Of a stretch of DNA of 12,301 nt, positions 1 through 8,170 are shown piece after piece. The DNA is from Lojkania enalia (Eukaryota > Ascomycota > Dothideomycetes > Pleosporales), in NCBI GenBank assembly GCA_010094045.1, contig ML986957.1:6629-18929 (forward strand), written 5' to 3'. The notes beneath the pieces are model-generated. The model was not told where the DNA came from. It worked only from the letters and a program-made list of their open reading frames with translations, and made no database searches. Both the position numbers and the translations under genes were made by a program. Every line of letters begins with the position of its first letter. Position 1 is the stretch's first letter.

Positions 1-795
1 TTCTACCTTCTCTAGATTAACCTTAAGGTCTTTATTTAAGAGAATATAGCTAAGATATTTAGTTTAGGTAATATAGAATTCGCTCTTCTTAATATTAACT
101 TATAACCCTACTTAACGTAATCTCTTAAGAACTTTCTTAATATAGATAGTATATATCGCCTTATTTTCGGAGTAGATAAGAATATTATCTAGGTAAGTAA
201 TATAGAAGTTATCTAGGTAGTTAATTAGTACGTTATTTATATAGCGCTAGTAAGTTACTAGACTATTATATAATCTAAAAGGTAGAACTTTATACTTATA
301 GGTTCTATATCGAGTCTAAAAGGTAGTATATTCTTTAGAACTAGAGTCTATTCTAATCTTATTAAAAGCCGCGTAAATATTAAACTTAATAAAAATTACT
401 ACTTTAATAGGTTTAAATAAGAGTTTATTTATACGCAGTATTAGATATATATTTTTATAGGTAAGAGTATTAAGTTTATAATAATCTATATAAATATATA
501 AGTTGCTATTAGGTTTATAGATATAAAGAATTAGAAATATAAAGAGGCTCCGACTCTACTTAATATATCTATACCGTAGATTATCTATAATATACTTTTT
601 AGTTACCTCCAGCTCTTTAATATTCTACTTATATAATAGGCTGTAACTATTAGGGAGGGATTCTATAAGAATAATCTTATAATTATAAGAGTAGTATTCT
701 AGTAATTAATAAGCCGCAGTTTTACTAAATATATCTTAATACCTATAGTATTTAGATAGTAATTAGAGATTTACTAGTACTTCGTTTTTAGCCTT
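1..795 (-). pseudogene. Element A reverse transcriptase (Ty3/Gypsy pol), broken, 3' part off-window
   Basis: This would be the RNA-dependent DNA polymerase of the pol polyprotein. One minus-strand frame carries the full Gypsy RT motif order: the fingers region near 541-660, a Y-K-L-N version of the usual YRALN at 469-480, the first catalytic aspartate block at about 361-400, PFRL (usually PFGL) at 271-282, and the active-site box YLDN followed by ILIYS at 184-195. The thumb motif reading LNKDLKVNLEKVE closes at the window edge. Two of the damaged sites are decisive: the last Asp of YLDD is AAT (Asn), and the first catalytic Asp is AAT at 379-381. Both are G-to-A changes on the coding strand. 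I see no frameshift across this stretch, only stops and substitutions. The protein would be inactive. Confidence 0.9.
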
Positions 796-1989
796 ATCTT
801 CCAGCTCTAGGGTTTACTTATCTTTAATCAGCTACTTAATTTCGTATAGAAACGTGGAGAAAAACTTATTCTCTTTTCTCTTTATATTAAAGTGGAAAGT
901 ATTAGCTAAGATAAGAGTAATAATAGAAGAATAGACTTTCTTTAGATTAGGTTTAGGCTTTATTATATACGGGTATATAAAAGTTCTAAGCTTATTTAGA
1001 CTATAAACTATAAGAGACTAATATAGTTTTAGTAGTTTTAGTAGACCTTTAATATAATAGATAGTCAGACTATAGAACTGCTAATACTAGTTCTTTTTCT
1101 ATAGAGCGTTGCGTTGCTGGATATCTAGCTCTACCTCCTTATTATATACTAGCTAAGTTAATTATATAAGAAGAGAAGGTAAAGAATTATAAGTAGTAGG
1201 ATATTTAGAGGGCTATATAATCCAATTCTTATCTATATCTAGCTGGAGTTGAAAATAATATAACTATTTAATACTAATAATACAATCCTAAATATCTAGA
1301 TCTATAATAATAAATAGGTAGTTTTAGATAGTTCTCCTATTAATTTATAGGTATAAGTAGATATACTAATTAACTAGAGTTTAAATTTAGTCCTAAAAAC
1401 CTTTAATAGTAATTTTAAAGGGTAAATACTATATTAATATATATAGAGCTTAGGAGAGTAATCTAGCTACTATAGAATTAAGGAATAGGAAGCCTTAGGT
1501 GCTAGTATTAATAAGAGCGTTTAGTTATATACTAACGCCTTTTAAATATAGAATAATAGAGATTTGGAAGTACTTTCCTCTAAATAAATATAATAAATCG
1601 ATATTTAATAAGTCGTACTTACTTAAACTTAGGATAGAGAGTTTTCTTAGGCGTTTCTATTTCCCACCCGAGAACTATCTAGATAGTACTTGCTTATATC
1701 TAAGGACTTTTCTTCCTTAATCTCCTCTTATTTAATCTCTATCTCTTATATTTTAAGGACTATATATTTGTTTATAAAGTATTCTAGTTTACTATAATTA
1801 TAGTAATTATCTAGGGTAGTATACCTTTTAGGTGCGAAAGTTTTACTAGATAGTTAGAGAATAATTATAGTAGAACGAGGTATTAATACTAGGGTAGATT
1901 AGGGTAGTATTAAATTATAGGTTACCTTAGATAAACTCTTAGAAGCCTTCTAGTACTAATTTAAATTTATTTTAACTACAACTTATAAG
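796..1989 (-). pseudogene. Element A gag/pol junction and protease-side region, unresolved
   Basis: By position between the gag-like frame and the reverse transcriptase, this 1.2 kb should hold the end of gag, any zinc knuckle, and the aspartic protease. The nearest part (about 661-780) still reads like the linker before RT, with a Y-N-Y-K-I-I-L segment matching the usual YDHKIEL. Further upstream I tried all minus-strand frames. I found no convincing Asp-Ser/Thr-Gly protease box and no clear CCHC knuckle, though damaged versions could be present. The assignment is positional only. A 73-codon open frame on the opposite strand (1499-1720) lies inside this stretch and looks like an antisense chance ORF. 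Confidence 0.45.
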
Positions 1990-2930
1990 CTAATAGTTTA
2001 TTTTAGAAGGTTATAAATACTCCTCCTTTCTATATTATAGGCTGTTAAGTAGGCGACTATAGTATTAAAAAAGCCTTTCTATATAAGCTTAAAGCTAAGG
2101 TTTAGTATCTTTAGGCTGGGGAGAATCTTATCCTATAGGTAGAAGAACTACTTAAATTAGGATACAGATCCTCTAATAGCTATACTAATAAAGTAAGCTT
2201 TAAAAGTTAGGAACGCTTCTCTCTTATTTATCCTTAGGACCTAAAACGTCTATTACACCTCTATCTTTTTATTATTTATAATAAAATATAATCGTAGAAG
2301 TAAAATTATTTCTTTAATATTCTTAAACTAATACTAGTCTAATTTAGCTAGGTATTTTAGCTCTAGATACCCTTTTACAGTACTAGAGGTATATTTCTAT
2401 ACTAATACTATACGTATATACTCTATTTAATAGTAATCTATATTAATCTTAAGTCGGTCTAGAATTAAAGCTTACTATTATTTAAATATAGGTTTACTAC
2501 TATCTATAAAGCTTTTAATCTTAAGCGTATATTTAGTAAGGTAGATTTAAAAGGGCTTAAGGGTAGCCAAGAGGTTTCTTACTAGGGGAGTTACAAAAGT
2601 TTCTTAGTATATTATTAGTTCTGATTCGGTAGTTTATAGAGGTTAATTAAAACTAATAGTTCTCTATTATATTAAACGTATAATCTCCTCTTATAAAATT
2701 ATAATTTATTCCTTAAGGGTTAGTTTACTCTAATTTTCCTCTAAATTAGATAGGTTCTTTATTATAGGCCCTATAGAGAGGGGTCCGCCTGTTATAGAGC
2801 CCCTTATAGGAGGTAACAGTTGTTCTATACGCGTAGATAGAAGCTTACTCTTACTACAACTTACACGTATATCGGTTCTAGTATAGGAATTAGAAGGTAA
2901 ATTATAGTTAGATATTAGCGGTTACCTCCG
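1990..2930 (-). pseudogene. Element A gag-like reading frame, broken
   Basis: A minus-strand frame stays coherent for about 900 bases, interrupted only by TAA and TAG. It begins with a Ser/Thr-rich stretch, then LLPPIRGSITGGPL near 2780-2820, then a Leu/Glu/Ile-rich heptad-like segment (about 2640-2760) that could have been a coiled coil. A segment reading ATLKPF (about 2540-2570) follows, placed where Gypsy Gag proteins often carry an LKPxKP motif at the start of the capsid-like domain. Gag would form the virus-like particle that packages element RNA. The frame differs from that of the downstream reverse transcriptase, as expected for separate or frameshifted gag and pol. The Gag call rests on position and general character, not on a diagnostic motif. 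No reliable start codon can be chosen, because ATG is nearly absent. Confidence 0.5.
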
Positions 2931-3091
2931 ATTCTAATAGGTTATTAGTAGTCTCTAAATTTCTACCTAGGCGTACTCTACGCGGCTTTTCTAAAGATAA
3001 TCCTAATTATAGGGGATAGGAAGTTCTAAACCTAAAGGCTTTAATTAATAAAAGGTCTCTAAGATCCTATCTAGGTAACTAAATAATTTAA
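2931..3091 (-). other. Element A leader between 5' LTR and gag
   Basis: This is untranslated leader by position. The primer-binding site should start at the LTR edge near 3091 on the minus strand, but RIP has changed the sequence and I cannot match it to a tRNA 3' end. Nothing else is recognisable here. Confidence 0.4.
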
Positions 3092-3500
3092 TATAATAGT
3101 ATATAAGTATTATAACTTAAACTAAATCCGGTATATCTTAAACTTAAATATAGTTAAATAAATAATTAATGCGATATTATTAAAGAGACTATTACTAGTA
3201 GTATTAAGTTCTTCTATATAATATAACAGTATAGGTAAGATAATAGATCTAAATGCGGCACAAATCTACTTAAAGGTATATAAGAGTATATAGGGGTTTA
3301 GGGACCTAGGAATTCTATTAACACCTATAGGCCTTATATAAAAGGATATAGAAGAACTACTAAGCTACTTATAAGGGAGTATGCAACTATATACGGAAGG
3401 GAAAAGGGGTAGAACCGGGGGTAGAATAAGATAAGCAAAAAGCTTTAGGATAAAGTTATATATAAAGCTTTTCGTAGAACGATTTCTTTACATTATTACA
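3092..3500 (-). repeat. Element A 5' LTR (about 409 bp)
   Basis: On the minus strand the sequence starts TGTAATAATG at 3500. I place its end at 3092, where ATTATA is read, which would be the RIP product of ATTACA and so the inverted match of the TGTAAT start. The start is firm: the same sequence begins at 11993 on the plus strand, and both copies change abruptly to unrelated sequence there. The 3092 end is inferred, because the second copy runs out of the window at the equivalent of 3192. Over the 309 shared bases I count about 27 mismatches and no indels. All but one are transitions. The LTR would carry promoter and polyadenylation signals, but I cannot pick these out with confidence. Confidence 0.8.
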
Positions 3501-3501
3501 A

Positions 3502-4440
3502 GACGTATTTTATAAGTATTTAGAATGTAGAAAGAATAAGACTATAAAATATAAGCCTTATAAATTCTTATAGCTATTAGAAGTATTTAAAAGATTATAA
3601 GAATAGATTATAATCGATTTTATAATTAAATTACTAGAATTAATAGAACTAGAATTAGAAAGAAGATATAATATAATTATAAATATAGTAGATTAACTAA
3701 TAAAATATATATACTTTAGACTAGTATTAGAAATAATAATAGTACCTAAACTAGTATATAAGTTATTATATATAATATTTACAAAATATAAAGTTTTAGA
3801 GTATATTATTTTAGATAGAAATAAGTTGTTTATATCTAAGTATTAGTAGGGATAGATAGAGAAGATTAGAATCTAATAATAGATATTAACTAGCTTCTAC
3901 CTATAAATAGATAGTTAGATAAAATAAGTTAACTAAAGTTTAAAAATATATCTAAAGATATATATTAATAAATAATAAAATAATTAGGTTAAACTATTAT
4001 ATATAGTATAAATAGCCTATAATAGAATAACCTAGAGTATTATAAAGACTATATTCTTTAAAGCTAACTATAGATAGAAAACTATTATATATTAGAAATA
4101 GAACGAGAAGAGATCTCTAGTTCTACTAGTAAACTAGAAAGCTAAAGAAATAAGAGAAGTCTATAATTAACTTAAGGAAAAGATTTAGTTAAGAAACTTT
4201 AGAATAGTAGAATAGGCTAATAAATTAAGGATTAAGGAACTAACTTCTAAAAAGAAGGGTAAAGTTTTCTTATTAATAAAAAATTTAAAGACTAAGAGAT
4301 CTATAAAAAAGTTGGATTATAAAAGAATAGAACTATTTCTAATTAAAAAATAGGTTAGACCTATAAATTTTAAATTAAAGCTACTAAATAATATAAAAAT
4401 ACACCCGGTATTTTATAAGTTAAAACTAGAACTAATACTA
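3502..4440 (+). pseudogene. Element B integrase (Gypsy pol), 5'-truncated and broken
   Basis: Integrase would insert the element cDNA into the host chromosome. The frame opens in the HHCC zinc finger. The second Cys is intact (TGT, 3526-3528) and is followed by RKNK and KYKPY, while the first Cys position is TAT, Tyr (3517-3519). The catalytic core follows. Its first Asp is retained in I-D-F-I (GAT, 3616-3618), and its second Asp is retained in L-D-R-N (GAT, 3814-3816), where the Gly of DRG is now Asn. The third catalytic residue, Glu in the usual QTE segment, reads AAA, Lys (3922-3924). The C-terminal GKVFLL-KNLKTKR block is at about 4258-4300 and the IHPVF block at about 4399-4420, both typical of Gypsy integrases. 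The upstream loss is explained by insertion of element A. Confidence 0.93.
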
Positions 4441-4640
4441 GATAATATACTACTATAAGAAACTATTAATATAGAACTAGAATAGGAATATAAAGTAGAG
4501 TATATACTAGTAAGAAAGTAATTCGAACGTTAGTAGAAGTATCTAGTAAAATAGGAAGGATACTTATAGAAGGAAAGTTTATAAGAACTAGTATAGAACT
4601 TAACCAACTATATTATAAAGCTAAAGAAGTTTTACTAGAA
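4441..4640 (+). pseudogene. Element B chromodomain, broken
   Basis: Chromodomains at the end of chromovirus integrases bind histone marks and steer insertion, often into heterochromatin. Here the frame continues directly from the integrase: E-Y-K-V-E-Y-I-L at about 4486-4510, then YLVK, a stop, EGY, and later NLTN. These match the family pattern of a V-E-x-I-L start, YLVKWxGY and a final NL. The Trp of YLVKW is TAG (4552-4554). A further stop, TAA at 4582-4584, sits where the Trp of WEP is expected and would need two G-to-A changes. The aromatic cage would be lost. There is no frameshift relative to the integrase. Confidence 0.85.
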
Positions 4641-5220
4641 GGCTAGAATAATAGATTATTAAGTAAAGCCTAGTTAGAAAGTAATAGTAATAGTAGTATA
4701 GAAGAAGCCTTTTATATAGAATTTAGAGTAATAGTAGAAAGTATTTTAAACCTAGTAGACCTCCTCTTCTCTTCCTCTAACCTCTTTTACTCTTCTATTA
4801 ACTTTACCTCTTATTTTCCAAGATCTAGACTATACTCTTCTAAAGACTAGACACGTTTCTTAGCACGCTCTAGGTAAGAAAGAGCTATATAATAGTAATA
4901 TATAGATTCCTTAAGATAATAAATCTTCTCTTTCTTAGCAGTTACAAAATTTTAATAGATAGAGGTAGACTTCTTATAAACCTTTAATATATTTGCTAGA
5001 AAATAGCGAAGAATATCCTTAATTAGAGAAAGATTATAGGATAAACCCTAAGAAAGATATTCTCTATATATAAAAGAAAGGGTAGTATTACTATAGTAGT
5101 TATAGTTTATAAACTAGTAGTTTAAATAATAGTAAGACGAATCTATTATAACGCTTAGAGAAAAAATTAAGTAACTAGCATAATAATTATAGATAGAGGT
5201 GTTTTCGCGTTAAACCTTTA
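4641..5220 (+). pseudogene. Element B pol C-terminal extension after the chromodomain
   Basis: The integrase frame does not become noise after the chromodomain. It continues for up to about 190 codons, and apart from two TAG codons side by side at about 4753-4758 its stops are scattered TAA/TAG of the RIP type. The residues are coding-like: a Ser/Thr/Leu/Pro-rich segment at about 4760-4850, then a polar stretch rich in Asn, Gln, Ser, Tyr and Lys with short readable runs such as HALGKKELYN near 4864 and LLENSEEYP near 5000. I recognise no domain. It could be a true C-terminal tail of the polyprotein, a separate small ORF in the same frame, or untranslated DNA whose frame is open by chance. The adjacent stops at 4753-4758 may mark the original pol end. 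Confidence 0.4.
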
Positions 5221-5450
5221 GTATAGTAGAAAGGGAAAAGAAAAAAGAATAGGGCTATACTCGCGAGTTAAGTAGGATCTACTAGAATATATAAAGTACT
5301 AACCCTAGAATAGAAAAATATAAATATAATACTATAGTATATCTATATAGAATATATTAGAAGCTAAAATAAGCTGCTAGAGATAGTAGAATACTATACC
5401 TAGACGGAATAGATAAGGTAATAGATTAAAGAGCTTCGAGATGAACCTAT
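5221..5450 (+). other. Element B 3' untranslated region
   Basis: This lies between the end of the coherent frame and the polypurine tract. It is AT-rich, with no reading frame or motif I can support. Confidence 0.4.
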
Positions 5451-5465
5451 AAAAGGGGGAGCGAG
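5451..5465 (+). other. Element B polypurine tract
   Basis: AAAAGGGGGAG followed by CGAG sits immediately before the LTR start at 5466. In Gypsy elements this is the RNase H-resistant primer for plus-strand DNA synthesis. Its strand matches the integrase frame, which confirms that the downstream LTR is B's 3' LTR. Confidence 0.75.
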
Positions 5466-6020
5466 TATTATAAATATAGAATACTAAGAGGTACTACCTT
5501 TATAGCTAGGGTTTAATCTAATATTAGCTACTATATAGGTTAACTTAGATAAGGACTAATAAGGTAATAATAGGTAGAAGTATATTAGGAACTAATTATT
5601 AAATAGTAAGTAGTAGGACTATAAAAACTAGGAAGATAATTAGCTAGACGATAAAGTATAGCACAACCTATATATATAATAATAGTAGAAGTATTAGGTA
5701 TAGTAGAATAGACCTGATAGACCTAATAAATCTAATAAGCTAGGCTTAGCAGTCTTAGACCTAACTATATAAGATAGAAGATTTTTTTAGTAGATTAAAT
5801 TCTATATAGTTATTCTTATAGATTTATTTTATTACTCTATTAGACTTCTAAATATACTTGTTATATTTAAAGAACCGGCGACCCTAATACTCTCTTTTTA
5901 CTAAAGTTACTACCTCTAACCAATTTAACGTAAATAAGGCTCTAGTATATATACGACTGCAACGGCGGTTATTATATATACTAGTAGTATATAGGTTAGT
6001 AATACTCTACTATTTCTTCT
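5466..6020 (+). repeat. Element B 3' LTR (right edge approximate)
   Basis: It starts TATTATAAATATAG, probably RIPped from TGTTAT. The start is fixed by a second copy at 7587, where similarity begins at the same base. The two copies align from 5466 to about 5729. After that only this copy continues, because the other is interrupted by element C. Base composition changes sharply at about 6020-6025, which I take as the end. No clean inverted end (ATAACA or its RIP product) was found there, so the end could be off by tens of bases. The last part (about 5875-5970) is less AT-rich than its surroundings. Confidence 0.75.
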
Positions 6021-6023
6021 ACT

Positions 6024-6083
6024 TAATTACTTAATTAATTAAATAGCTAAATATACCTAATTATTTAGTTAATTAAATAATTA
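6024..6083. repeat. Near-perfect AT-rich palindrome, 22-bp arms
   Basis: The left arm at 6024-6045 and right arm at 6062-6083 are reverse complements at 20 of 22 positions, separated by a 16-base loop. The two mismatches are transitions. It sits exactly where the B LTR gives way to the AT-rich core. It is built largely of TTAATTAA-type units. Possible explanations are a hairpin, the end of a small DNA transposon, or chance in low-complexity DNA. No matching arm was seen at the far side of the AT-rich block. Confidence 0.6.
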
Positions 6084-7586
6084 AATATATTATATATTTT
6101 ATATTAATTCTATTCTATTAACTATATAAAGTTCTAGGTTTTAATAGAATCTAGTATAAAGGTTCTACTAAAAATATTTATAATACTACCTTTTCTCTTT
6201 AAACTTTTAGTCTAAAAGTTATTCTATTCTAATCTAATATATAATAGGGTTAGTATATAGTTCCTATTATTACTATATATATCCTTAATACCTTCTTTTT
6301 ATTATTCTACTCCAGATAGATACTATTATACTAATTATATAGATTATGTAGATAATACTATTATATCTTATTTTTAATATTTTTATAAAAAGCTAATTTA
6401 TAAAATAAATAAGAAGAAAATATCTAAAAAATTATATTATTTAAAATACTTTTATACTAGTATATATTTATTATATAATACTAAATATAATATTTAGATT
6501 ATATATATATTATAGTTTATATTATAGATTCGCCCCTAATTCTTCCTAGTAGTAAAATAGGATACTAAAATTGTAAAATTAGAGAAGAAGGTTTATCTAG
6601 TTTAAAAAGAATTAGAATAACTTTTTAATAAGGTAGTAGTAGTTTATATAAAAATCTAGTATTCTTATAAAACTTATTACTAAGTAAAATATAGGTAGAT
6701 AGAGAATTATAAATATATATAGGAGCAGTTTAAAGAAGAGAAAAAAGTAGATTATAAGACGGGTTTTCTTTTTAAAGTAGAATCGTCTCTTATAATATAA
6801 CTAATATTATTTAATTCTACTATTCTATTTCTAGAGTTTTTTTATAAGTTTAGTTTTTATAATATATTTATAATATTATAAAGCTAAGGTTTTTTTCTAA
6901 TTCTTAGATATTATTTTATAAGTTTTTATACTTATCTATTTCTAACTATTTAATTAGATAGTACATTTACTATTCTATATTTTATATCTTATTATTTTTT
7001 AATCTTCTATTTCTAATATTTTCTATATATATCTATATTATATATTACTAGTTTAATATTCTAAAATACTTTTTTTATAAATATAATATAGAAGGTTAAA
7101 TAGATTTTTATAGTTATAGGTAACTTAAGTTAATAATTTATAGATAAAACTTATTTTTTAATTTTATATAATCTAATTTTAATATAATTTTATTTACTAC
7201 TTAATTATTTATTTTAAATATTTTATTATAATAGTTAACCTTTTTCTCTCTTTTTAAAATAAAGTAGTTATTTATATTTTTTATTATAGTATCTCTTTAT
7301 AGTATATTATAGAAACTAAATATCTTTCTTAAATAAGTTCTATATTTATTAGATAATCTTAACTTATTTCTATACTTATAATACTTATAATACTATTTTA
7401 ATTAGACTATTATAGATTTTTAGTTTATATCTATAGTTTACTATAAATAGTAATACTTCTATTATACTATTAATAATAGTATTATCTAATTATTTTATAT
7501 ATAGTTTTAGTATTATAGATATTATTCTACTATTTAGTTTATTTATTCTATTTATTTATCTATAGATAAAATACTATAGATATTTT
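6084..7586. other. Unidentified extremely AT-rich block, about 1.5 kb
   Basis: This stretch between the two B-family LTR copies is visibly more AT-rich than the flanking elements, with long A/T runs and few C or G outside CTA, TAG and ACT contexts. I found no retrotransposon motif on either strand. It has no polypurine tract before 7587, so the two LTRs do not look like the ends of one element enclosing it. Apart from the weak coding-like patch at 6561-6810 I see nothing in it. It may be an older transposon hit by RIP more often, or the original unique DNA into which these elements landed. Confidence 0.6.
6561..6810 (+). pseudogene. Possible relic of an unidentified coding region
   Basis: A plus-strand frame reads about 80 codons with scattered TAA/TAG stops, and it is rich in Lys, Glu, Val and Tyr in a pattern like a coiled coil. 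It begins near DTKIVKLEKK and ends near KTGFLFKVESS. This differs from the Ile/Leu/Tyr/Phe noise that the rest of the AT-rich block gives. I recognise no family. It is not on the frame or orientation of any neighbouring element for which I have other evidence. It could be a fragment of a different transposon or of a host gene, or a chance frame. Confidence 0.25.
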
Positions 7587-7852
7587 TATTATAAATATAA
7601 AACGCTAAAAAAATACTACTTTTATAGCTAGAGTTTAATCTAATATTAGCTACTATATAGGTTAATTTAGACGAGGACTAATAAGATAATAATAGATAGA
7701 TATATATTATAGACTAATTATTAGATAGTAAGTAGTAGAACTATAAAAACTAGAGAGATAATTAGTTAGATAATAAAGTATAGTATAACCTATATATATA
7801 ATAATAGTAGAAGTATTAGGTATAGTAGAATAGACCTAATAGATCTAATAAA
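7587..7852 (+). repeat. Second B-family LTR, 5' part only, interrupted by element C
   Basis: It aligns to 5466-5729 from the first base of the LTR, with differences that are mostly transitions plus a small indel. Similarity ends at about 7852, and two bases later element C's LTR end begins. The simplest reading is that C inserted into this LTR, and the remainder would lie beyond C's 5' end, outside the window. I cannot tell whether this was a solo LTR or the 5' LTR of a second B copy. Confidence 0.82.
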
Positions 7853-7854
7853 CT

Positions 7855-8160
7855 TATTATAAACACTTATATATAGTTAGTTAATTATACTTTAAGTAGT
7901 TAATTCTATTACTATATACTATATATAAATATTAAAACGTTATATAAAGAATAGAAATATCTATATTATATAGATTTTTATAGAGGTTAGGTCTATACTA
8001 TTATATAGGCTAACTGGGTTAGCGAAACCTTCCTCTATTATAGTTATAATAAGTCGGTTATATTCTAGCTAGTAGCTAATAACTATTACTAGCAGCTGAT
8101 TTAAGTATTATAGTAAGAGTAGTATAGGTGTAGAGGTATTATAATATTACTATAATAATA
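7855..8160 (-). repeat. Element C 3' LTR (about 306 bp)
   Basis: On the minus strand it starts TATTATTATAG at 8160, directly after the polypurine tract. It ends ...TTTATAATA at 7855. These are the expected RIP products of TGTTAT and ATAACA, so the ends form a 6-bp inverted repeat as LTRs should. No second copy is present in the window, so the left edge depends on this end match and on where the B-family LTR similarity stops. Confidence 0.7.
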
Positions 8161-8170
8161 CCCCTCTTTT
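8161..8170 (-). other. Element C polypurine tract
   Basis: On the minus strand this reads AAAAGAGGGG immediately upstream of the LTR start. It is the expected plus-strand primer for reverse transcription, and its strand agrees with the pol reading frame of element C. Confidence 0.75.

Larger units (their letters stand above)
1..3500 (-). mobile_element. Element A: partial RIP-degraded Ty3/Gypsy LTR retrotransposon
   Basis: Read on the minus strand, the order is LTR, gag-like frame, unresolved protease-side region, then reverse transcriptase leaving the window at base 1. RNase H, integrase and the 3' LTR must lie to the left. Its outer edge at 3500 begins TGTAAT, a normal LTR start, and abuts a broken integrase of element B, which argues that A inserted into B. 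All reading frames are crossed by TAA/TAG stops of the kind made from CAA, CAG and TGG. A second LTR of the same family starts at 11993 in the opposite orientation. The family level (Ty3/Gypsy) rests on reverse transcriptase motifs. I cannot name the exact family. Confidence 0.88.
3501..6020 (+). mobile_element. Element B: 3' half of a chromodomain Ty3/Gypsy retrotransposon
   Basis: On the plus strand this contains integrase (from the zinc-finger cysteines), chromodomain, a C-terminal extension, a short 3' untranslated region, a polypurine tract and a 3' LTR. Everything upstream (gag, protease, RT, RNase H) is missing because element A's LTR starts at 3500, inside the integrase frame. The pol frame runs from 3502 to about 5220 with no frameshift, only TAA/TAG stops and missense changes, so it decayed by point mutation. 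The integrase sequence differs clearly from that of element C, so the two are different families. The right edge is approximate. Confidence 0.87.

Noticed and set aside
1261..1330. Possible aspartic protease active site in element A (Ile-Asp-Leu-Asp reading on the minus strand)
   Set aside because: Turning it into an Asp-Ser/Thr-Gly box would need changes other than C-to-T or G-to-A, so RIP does not explain it.
1499..1720. 73-codon ATG-started open frame on the plus strand
   Set aside because: It lies antisense inside element A's minus-strand gag/pol region, has no recognisable domain, and is low-complexity (Tyr, Leu, Phe, Lys). In RIPped DNA long chance frames on the non-coding strand are expected, so I treat it as a shadow, not a gene.
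1980..2100. Zinc knuckle (CCHC) at the end of element A's gag
   Set aside because: Tyr codons that could derive from Cys occur here, but in no frame do they show C-x2-C-x4-H-x4-C spacing, even allowing for RIP changes.
6084..7586. CRISPR array, tRNA or rRNA genes in the gene-poor block
   Set aside because: There is no regularly spaced repeat and no cloverleaf or conserved rRNA segment. The short recurring TATA/CTAG strings reflect composition.
5466..7852. The two B-family LTR copies as the 5' and 3' LTRs of one small non-autonomous element enclosing the AT-rich block
   Set aside because: The left copy follows B's integrase, chromodomain and polypurine tract, so it is B's 3' LTR. There is no polypurine tract before 7587 and no recognisable primer-binding site after 6020.
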